A stretch of 23,353 nt of DNA. Source: Bacteroidales bacterium (GTDB taxonomy: Bacteria > Bacteroidota > Bacteroidia > Bacteroidales > WCHB1-69). Both the position numbers and the translations under genes were made by a program. The DNA lies in the NCBI GenBank assembly GCA_017394765.1, contig JAFPXF010000018.1, forward strand, positions 1 to 23,353. The letters are read 5' to 3'. Within the stretch, counting starts at the first letter, position 1. Each line of letters opens with the position of its first letter. The notes beneath the pieces were generated by a model. The model searched no databases, was not told the DNA's origin, and worked only from the letters and a program-made list of their open reading frames with translations. Of the stretch, positions 15,458 to 22,665 are shown one piece after another.

Positions 15458-15913
15458 TTATTTGATGTCGTTAACGTTAATCAATTTGGGTTGCTGAGCC
15501 TCGTGCGGGTGGTTCGGACCCACATAGACGTGGAGGTTGCGATAGAGCTGGCTTCCGAGACGGTTCTTGGGAAGCATGCCCTTGATGGCGTGTTCCAGAA
15601 TGCGCTCCGGATATTTGCGCATAACCTCTCTGGGGGTGGCAAAACGCTGACCGCCAGGATAAGTGGTATGGTGGACATATTGCTTGTCCGTCCACTTTTT
15701 ACCAGAAAAGCGCACCTTCTCCGCATTGATGATGATCACATTGTCACCACAATCGAAGCTCGGGGTGTAATAGGGTTTCGTTTTGCCTTTCAGGATACGG
15801 GCCACGACCGTCGCAAGACGACCGACCACCATCTCTTGTGCATCGATTAAAACCCACTCTTTCTTGACGATATCTTTGTTCGCCGAAATAGTTTTGTAAC
15901 TTACTGCATCCAT
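15458..15913 (-). CDS. rplM: 50S ribosomal protein L13
   Basis: 151 residues, typical for L13, an early-assembly protein of the large subunit. Family segments include EWVLIDAQEMVVGRLATVVA, CGDNVIIINAEKVRFSGKKW, HTTYPGG, ILEHAIKGMLPKNRLG and YVGPNHPHEAQQPK. It is the first gene of the ribosomal operon and is preceded by a roughly 105-nt leader containing a strong hairpin and, upstream of that, a -7 promoter box. Confidence 0.98.
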   Translation of the reverse strand: MDAVSYKTISANKDIVKKEWVLIDAQEMVVGRLATVVARILKGKTKPYYTPSFDCGDNVIIINAEKVRFSGKKWTDKQYVHHTTYPGGQRFATPREVMRKYPERILEHAIKGMLPKNRLGSQLYRNLHVYVGPNHPHEAQQPKLINVNDIK

Positions 15914-15938
15914 TTTTTCAGTCTGTTGTTTTTTTGTT

Positions 15939-15964
15939 GGGAAATGTCTTCACCCACATTTCCC
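15939..15964 (-). promoter_or_regulatory. Candidate ribosomal-protein leader hairpin upstream of rplM
   Basis: GGGAAATGT (15939-15947) and ACATTTCCC (15956-15964) form a perfect 9-bp stem with an 8-nt loop. It lies 25 bp before the L13 start codon within the predicted leader. On the - strand it is followed by A-rich sequence, not a U-tract, so it is not a terminator. Position and strength suggest an L13-binding autoregulatory leader; several r-protein leaders have been proposed in Bacteroidia, but I cannot match this one to a named family. Confidence 0.6.
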
Positions 15965-16024
15965 GAGTTTTTAATTAATTCCTTTTACTAACATTAAGGA
16001 CAATAATCGGTTTTTTAAGGCCTG

Positions 16025-16032
16025 CAAAAATA
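16025..16032 (-). promoter_or_regulatory. Bacteroidetes -7 box (TATTTTTG) for the rplM-rpsI-rpsB-tsf operon
   Basis: Read on the - strand, ATGTATTTTTGCAGG fits TAnnTTTG and is placed about 110 bp upstream of the L13 start. The surrounding 16030-16140 region is strongly AT-rich, and no clear -33 box was found. Confidence 0.6.
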
Positions 16033-16176
16033 CATTTTTTTCAATATAAAACTTCTATCCCAGACCATTTTCTTTATACAATAAATAGATTTGAAAGTCA
16101 GTACTTTACACAAAATTCAACATGACTTTAAAACAAAACGCGCCATTTTCGTCACTTAATTTCAGAAAAAAGGAGG

Positions 16177-17331
16177 TTAAAATTCAGCAAAAGTGACAGA
16201 TAAAAGCGGATAAGACTTGGCCAAGCACTCCGTTTCGTCAAGGCATGCATCCTTGCCGAACAGCAGAAAAGCCATCGCCAGGCGGTGATCGTGCCGGGTA
16301 TGGAACCCGAACGGCGGTGCAGGCCAGGTGTCGCGCACACGTCCCCGCACCCGCAAGGAATCCTCCGTGCGCTCTATCTCGGCAAACGGTGCCAGCTGCT
16401 CTGCCAACTGCCTCACGCGGTCCGACTCCTTGTAGCGAAGGTTACGCGTGTGCAGAAAAGTGATGTCTGCGGGCAACACGGCAGCCATCGCCGCAAGCAC
16501 TGGCACCACGTCGGGGTGGTCGGCCACGTCCAGCCGCAAAGGCATCGCGAGTTCCACTTCGCGCGCCGTGATGCGCACACCGGTCTCTGTCTCCACGCTC
16601 TCCACACCAAGCCGGGCAAACCAGCCGGCGACGACCGCATCGCCTTGCGCGGATTGCAAAGAGATACCCTGAAGCTCAAAAGAGGCTTTCCCCAGCCTTT
16701 TTCCGCGGATCAACGCGGTCGCATACCAAAAGAGTGCCGCACTCCAGTCACCGACCCGGCCCAACGGTCCATCCGGTTCGGGAAGTCCTCCGACCCAGAC
16801 ATGCCACGGCGTGCAAAGTCGCGTCATCTGGATGTATGGCCGGGAAGGGATCCCCGCCGATGAGAATTCCAACTCCTCAAGTCCCATTTTGGGAGCCACG
16901 AGCAGGAGTGCAGAGGCAAACTGACTCGTGCGGTGGCAGTCGATCGTCAACCGCTTTGCCGAAAGAGCACGCCCTTCTATCCGCCATCCTGACGCTTCGC
17001 GCTTTATCCTGCCGCCAATGGAGCACAGCGTTTCAACCAGCTCTTCCATAGGGCGTTGTAAAAGTCGTGGCGCACCTGTCAACAACCAGGCACCCGGAGT
17101 GACCGCAAGCAAAGCCATGAGGAAGCGATATGCCGCACCGCACTCCCCCACGTTCACAATAGAACCGCGACCTACGGAATCGCACACAACCCACAGGGCG
17201 TCGTGTGTCACCCGAATGTCCTCACAGTCACCCGCCTCAATGGGCATAACATCTCCATTCAGGACAAAATGGACAAACATCTGCCTGATAATGACACTTT
17301 TGCATCTTGGCAAGGTAATTGCAGTTTTCAT
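16177..17331 (-). CDS. aroA: 3-phosphoshikimate 1-carboxyvinyltransferase (EPSP synthase), divergent
   Basis: AroA transfers the enolpyruvyl group of PEP to shikimate-3-phosphate, the sixth shikimate-pathway step. Recognisable family blocks are LPRCKSVIIR at the N-terminus (Lys11, Ser12, Arg16), NVGECGAAYRFL, LLTGAPRLLQRP, QFASALLLVAP, SRPYI, GDWSAALFWY, the DHPDVVPVLAA catalytic Asp region, LRYKESDRV, HDHRLAMAF and AKSYP near the end. The protein has 384 residues, shorter than the usual 410-430, and the normally invariant SKS of the N-terminal motif reads CKS; AGTAMRFL reads ECGAAYRFL. The ligand lysine, arginine, Asp and Glu positions appear kept, so activity is likely. The ATG at 17331 is needed to include the N-terminal motif and lies only about 6 bp after a -7 promoter box. 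Confidence 0.9.
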   Translation of the reverse strand: MKTAITLPRCKSVIIRQMFVHFVLNGDVMPIEAGDCEDIRVTHDALWVVCDSVGRGSIVNVGECGAAYRFLMALLAVTPGAWLLTGAPRLLQRPMEELVETLCSIGGRIKREASGWRIEGRALSAKRLTIDCHRTSQFASALLLVAPKMGLEELEFSSAGIPSRPYIQMTRLCTPWHVWVGGLPEPDGPLGRVGDWSAALFWYATALIRGKRLGKASFELQGISLQSAQGDAVVAGWFARLGVESVETETGVRITAREVELAMPLRLDVADHPDVVPVLAAMAAVLPADITFLHTRNLRYKESDRVRQLAEQLAPFAEIERTEDSLRVRGRVRDTWPAPPFGFHTRHDHRLAMAFLLFGKDACLDETECLAKSYPLLSVTFAEF

Positions 17332-17336
17332 AGCCG

Positions 17337-17367
17337 CAAAAATAGGATTTTTTAGTATTTTTGCAAA
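17337..17367 (-). promoter_or_regulatory. Full Bacteroidetes promoter for aroA (TTTG - 19 bp - TATTTTTG)
   Basis: On the - strand, TTTG at 17367-17364 is separated by exactly 19 bp from TATTTTTG at 17344-17337, matching the -33/-7 consensus of the Bacteroidetes housekeeping sigma factor. Transcription would start within a few bases of the aroA ATG at 17331, giving a leaderless or nearly leaderless message. Confidence 0.75.
17356..17363 (+). promoter_or_regulatory. Bacteroidetes -7 box (TATTTTTG) for the rhomboid gene
   Basis: TATTTTTGCAAAC fits TAnnTTTG and lies 49 bp upstream of the rhomboid ATG. It sits inside the divergent aroA promoter, directly next to that promoter's -33 box. Confidence 0.6.
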
Positions 17368-17412
17368 CTTTTTTGTGAAATCACATCAGTTACATAAACC
17401 ATAACCTTTGCA

Positions 17413-18489
17413 ATGGACGATCAAATCAGGATGGGCGGATTCAACATTCTGCCCCCAGGCGTCAAGAATTTACTCATAATCAACATATTGGTATTCTTCG
17501 CCACGGTGGTATTCAGACAAACCGGCCTTGTTGACCTCGACAAGTGGCTGGGTCTGCATTATGTGTCAGCACCCGACTTCTACCCTTGGCAGTTCCTGAC
17601 CTATATGTTCATGCACGCCAATTTCGAGCACATCTTCTTCAACATGTTTGCCCTCTGGATGTTCGGAGCCGCTGTGGAGAACGCTTGGGGCACCAAACGG
17701 TTTTTAATCTACTTTTTCGTCACTGGCATCGGGGCTGCCCTGTGCCACTACCTGGTCGTCTTTTTCCAAGTACACCCCACGGTTGCATTGCTCGACCAAT
17801 TCATCGACAATCCATCCTTAGAGTCCTATCGCTATTTGGTGGAGCACAACACCAATGCGCGTTTCGATGAGATGTTGCGCAACAATCTGTTGGTCTTGCA
17901 GCAAGATCCGGGCACTTTGGACGAGCTGACCTATGTGACGGCCAACGCGCGCGACACCTTCCTGAACAGCATCAACATCGTGGGCGCTTCAGGGGCCGTC
18001 TATGGCCTGTTGCTCGCTTTCGGCATGCTTTTCCCGAACTCCTACATCTACCTTTACTTCCTGTTGCCCATCAAAGCCAAGTGGTTCGTCATCCTCTACG
18101 GCGGCATCGAGCTGGTGTCGGGCATCTTCGGCACGGCAGACGGTGTGGCTCACTTCGCGCATCTTGGCGGCATGATCTTCGGCATACTGCTCATCCTGCT
18201 GTGGCGACACACCGAAAAACAGCGCCGCAACGATTACTACCATGATTTCAACGAAGAGAGACAGGACAATTTCTTCAGCCGATTCAAAAAGGAACTGTCC
18301 AACCGCAAAAAAGAAAAATATTACGTCTCCACTGAGAGCGGACGCCCCATGAGCGATGAGGAGTATAACGCCCGCAGAGCCGCAGAACAGAAGCGAATCG
18401 ATGAAATTCTCGACAAGATTTCCGCAAAAGGGTACGATGCCTTGACAAAAGAGGAGAAAGATTTTCTATTCCGCTATTCCCAAAAATAA
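17413..18489 (+). CDS. Rhomboid-family intramembrane serine protease
   Basis: 358 residues. Rhomboids cleave transmembrane helices of substrate proteins within the membrane. The catalytic dyad is visible as GASG (191-194, Ser193) and HLGGM (His250); the family's HxxxxHxxxN-type motif is present as HANFEHIFFNMFALWMFG (68-85). About six hydrophobic helices are seen (around 20-36, 58-85, 96-120, 187-205, 210-235, 243-265). An insertion of about 70 polar residues (120-188) separates the third helix from the catalytic-serine helix. A charged cytosolic tail follows and ends in GYDALTKEEKDFLFRYS, a short C-terminal motif common in Bacteroidetes rhomboids. The stop overlaps the start of the next gene by one base (TAATG), so the two are translationally coupled. 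Confidence 0.95.
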   Translation: MDDQIRMGGFNILPPGVKNLLIINILVFFATVVFRQTGLVDLDKWLGLHYVSAPDFYPWQFLTYMFMHANFEHIFFNMFALWMFGAAVENAWGTKRFLIYFFVTGIGAALCHYLVVFFQVHPTVALLDQFIDNPSLESYRYLVEHNTNARFDEMLRNNLLVLQQDPGTLDELTYVTANARDTFLNSINIVGASGAVYGLLLAFGMLFPNSYIYLYFLLPIKAKWFVILYGGIELVSGIFGTADGVAHFAHLGGMIFGILLILLWRHTEKQRRNDYYHDFNEERQDNFFSRFKKELSNRKKEKYYVSTESGRPMSDEEYNARRAAEQKRIDEILDKISAKGYDALTKEEKDFLFRYSQK

Positions 18490-19652
18490 TGGCCTTTAAA
18501 AAACTGATCATACTGAAAAAAATCGGGAAGTGGCTGTTGCTGCTTATCAGCACAGTGGCCGCATTAGCCCTGCTCGGCTCACTCGTCTCCCAAATATTGC
18601 GTCCGTCATTCAACCACCTCATCGCATTTTGCGGGCTGTTTTTCGCCTATATCCTGTTGGTCAACGCCTTCCTCGTCATCGTGTGGATTTTTGTGGACTA
18701 TAGGCTATCCCTCATACCATTGATTCCCATCCTGCTCAATGTCAACAATATAGACAGGAATTTCCAGTTGCGTGCGCAAGACAAGCCTGAGACCTGCGCC
18801 AACTGTGTCAAGGTGATGAGCTACAACGCCCGTGTTTTCGGGATCTACGATGCCAACGACGATGTCAAGAAGCGCAAGGCCAACAAGAAGGCCGTGCTCG
18901 ACTTCTTCAGCAAGGAGTGCCCCGACATTCTCTGCATCCAAGAGTACTTCTTCGACAAGACGGGCAAACTGGATTTCAACACCACGCAGGGCATCCTCAA
19001 CGCCATGGAGCTGCCCGACAGCGAGCGCAACTACCGGCTATACCTCAGCAACTCGTCCGGGCCGCATCGCTTCGGACTGGCCGTGTTCAGCCGATACCGC
19101 ATTGTCAACAGCGGAATTGTGGAGACCAACGACAGCACCCAGAACAAGGCCATGTTCGTGGATATCCGCTACAACGGCGACACCCTGCGCGTCTATAACG
19201 TCCACCTGCAGTCGATGAGCTTGGGCAGCGAGGACTACGCCACCAGCGAGGCTGTGTTGCACACCGACATGAGCGATCCCGAGATCGAGGCCAAGACGGC
19301 TCGTCTCTACCATAAAATCGCCAACGCCTACGACCACCGCCAGAAACAAGCCAAGGCGGTTCGCGCCCACATCGACAGCTGTGAGCATCCCATCATCATT
19401 TGCGGCGACTTCAACGACTCGCCGACCTCCTACAGCGCGCATAAGATCGGCCACGGCTTCAAGGACAGCTTCCGCAGCAGCGGCAAAGGTCTCGGCGCCA
19501 CCTTCTACGGCGAGCCGTTCCCACCGTATCGTATCGACTACATCTTCCACAGCCGTCAATATAACGACTTCGGCCACACTGTCTGCACCGAACTCAACAC
19601 CTCCGACCACAAACCGATCTATACCTATATCTCGATTTTGGAGAAAAGATGA
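18489..19652 (+). CDS. Membrane-anchored endonuclease/exonuclease/phosphatase-family protein
   Basis: 387 residues. The N-terminus (about 13-85) has two or three hydrophobic helices. The rest is an EEP-fold domain with a complete active-site set: SYNAR (Asn113), IQEYF (Glu152), VHLQS (His239), CGDFND (Asp307, Asn309), RIDYIF (Asp350) and SDHKP (Asp373, His374). EEP proteins are Mg-dependent phosphodiesterases acting on nucleic acids, phosphoinositides or lipids; the membrane anchor argues against a DNA-repair exonuclease and for an envelope substrate. The gene overlaps the rhomboid stop by one base; this pairing is, as I recall, common in Bacteroidetes, and suggests a shared envelope function. 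Confidence 0.92.
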   Translation: MAFKKLIILKKIGKWLLLLISTVAALALLGSLVSQILRPSFNHLIAFCGLFFAYILLVNAFLVIVWIFVDYRLSLIPLIPILLNVNNIDRNFQLRAQDKPETCANCVKVMSYNARVFGIYDANDDVKKRKANKKAVLDFFSKECPDILCIQEYFFDKTGKLDFNTTQGILNAMELPDSERNYRLYLSNSSGPHRFGLAVFSRYRIVNSGIVETNDSTQNKAMFVDIRYNGDTLRVYNVHLQSMSLGSEDYATSEAVLHTDMSDPEIEAKTARLYHKIANAYDHRQKQAKAVRAHIDSCEHPIIICGDFNDSPTSYSAHKIGHGFKDSFRSSGKGLGATFYGEPFPPYRIDYIFHSRQYNDFGHTVCTELNTSDHKPIYTYISILEKR

Positions 19653-19672
19653 TTGCGGTTTGCGATTTACGG

Positions 19673-19712
19673 TTAATTTCTTAATTTCTTAGTTTCTTAG
19701 TTTTTTAATTCA
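19673..19712. repeat. Tandem 8-bp repeat TTAATTTC/TTAGTTTC (five units)
   Basis: Five consecutive octamers are seen: TTAATTTC, TTAATTTC, TTAGTTTC, TTAGTTTT and TTAATTCA. They lie between the EEP gene and the lipoprotein gene, 20 bp before the lipoprotein ATG. They could vary in copy number by slippage and change the spacing or strength of the upstream region. No -7 box was found next to them. Confidence 0.85.
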
Positions 19713-19731
19713 TAACTCTCCTTTCAAAACA

Positions 19732-20820
19732 ATGAAAAAGTCATTCCTTTTCGCACTTATTGTTGCATTATTTGTTGGAGCAGGTTGTAACAGACAGAAA
19801 AACAACGCCAATAACCCCGTCAAGGAGACATCATTGACGGAAGAGTCGGTGACCGGCTTTGCCAAAGAGATTGAGAAGGGCATCCTCAACGGGCGTGCCG
19901 ATGCGGTTGATAGTGTCATTGACAAGGCACACATCCGGCAGTTGGTCTCCGAAAATTCCATCGTATATAGCGGTTTCGACGTAGATGGCGGTGAGCAGTT
20001 CTTTGAAAAATGTCTCCAACTGGGAAGCACGATGGTGGCTGCCGTCAACAACGGCGGCGACTTTGCCTTCTCAACATACTACAACGAGCATGGCATCCAT
20101 CACATCGTTTTCCGAAGCTACGACAACTATGTGGTGAACTTCTATGACTTCACAGTGGACACTGCCGGCGGGCGGATGATGCTGCAAGACGGTTTCGTTT
20201 ACAACGCCGGCTGCCTGCTCTCCAAGAGCGTGGCGGGTGCGATGCTCTACAACCTGATGTTGCAGACCAACCCCGACAGCGATGTCCGCTGGCTGTTGCA
20301 AGCCGAGGAACAGACACGCGCCAACCAATCCGCCAAAGCCCTCGCCACCCTCAAGGATCACAAGGAAGCTCTGCGCGACTATCCAGCCTACCACCAGCTC
20401 CTCGTCGCCAACCTGTTCCAATCCGACCGCACGCACTTTGCCACACGCCTTGACGAGCTGGGCGACGAACTGGACGAGCGCTACCTGCTGCTGCACAAGC
20501 TGCTCTATTTTGTAAACGAAGGCAAGGTGGCCGAAACCGAGAAATGCATCAACACCCTCATCCCCCATGTAGGCGATGACCCGATATTCCTGTTCCTCTA
20601 CGGCTATGCCAACCTCGTGGCCAAACAATACGACCAGGCCCTGCAATGCTTCGTGACCGTTGACAAGTCAATGCCGCTGATTTGGGATCTGTGGCAATGC
20701 GAGCTGCGCTGCCACAAGGCCCTCAAAGACGACGACGGGTTTGAAGCCTGCCTCCAGCGAGGCAAGGAGGCTTACGGAATGAATGACAAAGAGCTGGAGA
20801 GTATGCGGAAGAGTTTTTAA
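19732..20820 (+). CDS. Predicted lipoprotein with C-terminal TPR-like repeats
   Basis: 362 residues. The signal peptide ends in a lipobox VGAGC with Cys19 as the lipidation site, followed by an Asn/Lys-rich linker (20-35). Residues about 80-165 form an alpha+beta region (GGEQFFEKC, HIVFRSYDNYVVNFYDFTVDT) of unknown family. The C-terminal half is helical, with a TPR-like unit around 284-317 (DPIFLFLYGYANLVAKQYDQALQCF). It probably works in the periplasm or at the outer membrane as a binding or scaffold protein; I cannot name a function. It is downstream of the rhomboid/EEP pair after 79 bp. Its stop codon overlaps that of the convergent porin gene by 3-4 bp. Confidence 0.85.
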   Translation: MKKSFLFALIVALFVGAGCNRQKNNANNPVKETSLTEESVTGFAKEIEKGILNGRADAVDSVIDKAHIRQLVSENSIVYSGFDVDGGEQFFEKCLQLGSTMVAAVNNGGDFAFSTYYNEHGIHHIVFRSYDNYVVNFYDFTVDTAGGRMMLQDGFVYNAGCLLSKSVAGAMLYNLMLQTNPDSDVRWLLQAEEQTRANQSAKALATLKDHKEALRDYPAYHQLLVANLFQSDRTHFATRLDELGDELDERYLLLHKLLYFVNEGKVAETEKCINTLIPHVGDDPIFLFLYGYANLVAKQYDQALQCFVTVDKSMPLIWDLWQCELRCHKALKDDDGFEACLQRGKEAYGMNDKELESMRKSF

Positions 20821-21860
20821 TTGGCAAAGTGCGTGATCAGCTCCAGGATAATCCTGTCCTCCTTGCACTCCACGCCTTTGTGTACGAAGTTCTTTTCGTA
20901 GTTCAGCCGGATGCCCGCGCGCAACGGCTTTTCCACGAACATGAAAGTAATGCCGGCAGTCAGGCGCTGGCGCAGGGGTTCCACTGCAAAGTTGCCGTCG
21001 GCATCCGCGTGTCCATTGCAATTGGCGGTGATGGCGTCGTAGCGCGCCGCAATCCCGATATTGTCCAGCATCTTCTTGCCAACAGGAATCTTATAGTAGG
21101 CAAAGCCGTACATGGCGTGTGTGGGCTTCAGCGTCTTCTCCATGTACTGTTTGTAGATATACTCGGCCTCCAAGTGGAGGTTGGCAATGTCATAGGCGAG
21201 TTCAGCTCCGTAATGATGGATGCGGAAAGCCTCGGGACGCACACCCGCATAGTCAAGGGAGAGCTTGAAGTTTTTAAACAGCTCGAAGGTGCCGCGCGCC
21301 ACGAAGTTGAGGTGCTCCTGAAACTCCATCTGCCGTCCAAAGCCCGCGCCGTTGAAGACTCCTGCCTTGATTTCGAAGGGGACAACCTTGTCCCACTTGT
21401 AAACGACAACCGCCCCCACATCGCTCCACGCCGTAATCTTCTGCGTCAGAAACGACTTGTCGGAGAAATAATATTGGTAAGGCGAGAGCAAATTTTCGGA
21501 GCTGAATGGCATCTTGTCATAGCCGATCAGCAGGGAGAGGCCCTTCACAGGTTTGAACTGGGCGAAGATGGCCACCGGCGAGAACTTGCCGCCGTATGTC
21601 AAGTCCACCAAGGCCATATAGGAAAACATCGGGTGCAGGCTGCCGCTGACGCCGATGCGCGTGTGGCGCAATTCGAAGTGATGCTTGTTCATCTGCGGGT
21701 TATACTCATAGCGTCCCAGCACCGTGGCTGTAAAATGGGGACGGTATTCCTCAGGAATGCGGAACTTGCGCCCCCTTGCCGATTTCGTCGTGTCGGCACT
21801 TTGTGCAAAAAGTACAATACTGGAAAAAGCCAGAAGGAAGAGTGTGCAAAATTTCTTCAT
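20817..21860 (-). CDS. OprO/OprP-like outer-membrane porin
   Basis: 347 residues with a classical signal peptide (hydrophobic residues 5-18, likely cleavage after LFA at 19). The mature sequence is a series of amphipathic beta strands with aromatic girdles and glycine turns (HFELRHTRIGVSG, LVDLTYGGKFSPV, LSLLIGYDKMPFSSENLLSP, GAVVVYKW), typical of the phosphate-selective porin O/P family in Bacteroidetes. These form trimeric outer-membrane channels for small anions or nutrients. The protein is somewhat short for the family (often 380-400), but the frame is intact and ends in a strand (EDRIILELITHF). It lies 33 bp behind the sugar transferase gene with no -7 box between, so co-transcription is likely. 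Specificity cannot be read. Confidence 0.85.
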   Translation of the reverse strand: MKKFCTLFLLAFSSIVLFAQSADTTKSARGRKFRIPEEYRPHFTATVLGRYEYNPQMNKHHFELRHTRIGVSGSLHPMFSYMALVDLTYGGKFSPVAIFAQFKPVKGLSLLIGYDKMPFSSENLLSPYQYYFSDKSFLTQKITAWSDVGAVVVYKWDKVVPFEIKAGVFNGAGFGRQMEFQEHLNFVARGTFELFKNFKLSLDYAGVRPEAFRIHHYGAELAYDIANLHLEAEYIYKQYMEKTLKPTHAMYGFAYYKIPVGKKMLDNIGIAARYDAITANCNGHADADGNFAVEPLRQRLTAGITFMFVEKPLRAGIRLNYEKNFVHKGVECKEDRIILELITHFAN

Positions 21861-21893
21861 ACAGGGTGTTTGGATGGTCAGTATAAAATACGA

Positions 21894-22484
21894 TTAATGT
21901 TTGAAGATAGCCACAAAAGTCTTGAGAATCAGCCGAAAATCCTCCGCCAACGACTGGTTTTCGATATATTGAAGATTGAGGGCGAGTTTGGCGGGCATCA
22001 CCTCTTCGATGTAGGTGCGTTCGGGGTCGGCGGAAGCGGCGAGCACCTCATTCTCGTTCACGTAACGGATGGAGGCATAGTCGGTAAGGCCCGGCCGCAC
22101 AGAGAGCACGCGCATCTGCTCCTGGGTGTATAGGTCCACGTACTTGCGCACCTCGGGACGCGGCCCCACAATGCTCATGTCGCCCTTGATGATGTTGAGG
22201 AGCTGCGGAAACTCATCAATCTTGAACTTGCGTAGCCAATAACCCACGCGGGTGACACGGCTGTCGCGCGCGCCAACAGTGATGAGCCCCTTGCTGTCAG
22301 AGTCGGTCCGCATGGTACGGAACTTGTAGAGCCTAAAGTCGCGGTTGTCCTTGCCCACACGCAACTGGCTGTAAAAGACACCGCCACGCGAGTCGACCAC
22401 GATGAGCAGTGCCACGACAAGCCATACAGGCAGCAAGACAACAAGCCCGATGAACGAAAAAAGGAGGTCGAAAAAACGCTTCAT
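21894..22484 (-). CDS. Small phosphoglycosyl transferase (PglC/WcaJ-type, PF02397)
   Basis: 196 residues. One N-terminal hydrophobic re-entrant or membrane helix (4-30) precedes the monotopic phosphoglycosyl-transferase core: YSQLRVGKDNRDFRLYKFRTM, the Asp90-Glu91 catalytic dyad in FKIDEFPQL, NIIKGDMSIVGPRPE (98-111) and RPGLTDYASI. Such enzymes start glycan assembly by moving a sugar-phosphate from a nucleotide sugar to undecaprenyl phosphate; the sugar is unknown. The frame stays open upstream to 22718, but the ATG at 22484 fits the family's start and follows a -7 box at 22508-22515. No other glycan-cluster genes are visible nearby. Confidence 0.93.
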   Translation of the reverse strand: MKRFFDLLFSFIGLVVLLPVWLVVALLIVVDSRGGVFYSQLRVGKDNRDFRLYKFRTMRTDSDSKGLITVGARDSRVTRVGYWLRKFKIDEFPQLLNIIKGDMSIVGPRPEVRKYVDLYTQEQMRVLSVRPGLTDYASIRYVNENEVLAASADPERTYIEEVMPAKLALNLQYIENQSLAEDFRLILKTFVAIFKH

Positions 22485-22507
22485 CTGTTTTATGATTATT
22501 GGAAATG

Positions 22508-22515
22508 CAAAAATA
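22508..22515 (-). promoter_or_regulatory. Bacteroidetes -7 box (TATTTTTG) for the phosphoglycosyl transferase
   Basis: On the - strand, GATATTTTTGCATTTCC fits TAnnTTTG and is 23 bp before the ATG at 22484, which supports the shorter start. It shares the 181-bp gap with the divergent gene at 22666. Confidence 0.65.
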
Positions 22516-22665
22516 TCATTTTTCCGGCAAACAGAGCCTTCTGTCGCAATTTTCCTGACATTTTCGAAAGGCAGACCTTGTGTCTTGTCCGGCACCAAAA
22601 TAAATTCACGCATCCACACAATAAAATAACAATTTTTACGATTTGCTTCTGACGCAATTGCCGTA

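Noticed and set aside
16151..16197. Inverted repeat GTCACTT/AAGTGAC across the aroA stop codon
   Set aside because: Seven bp with a 33-nt loop and no U-run; it could arise by chance and does not look like a terminator.
20829..22133. Long + strand frame (434 residues) opposite the porin and transferase
   Set aside because: Shadow of the conserved - strand genes; its translation has no recognisable domain.
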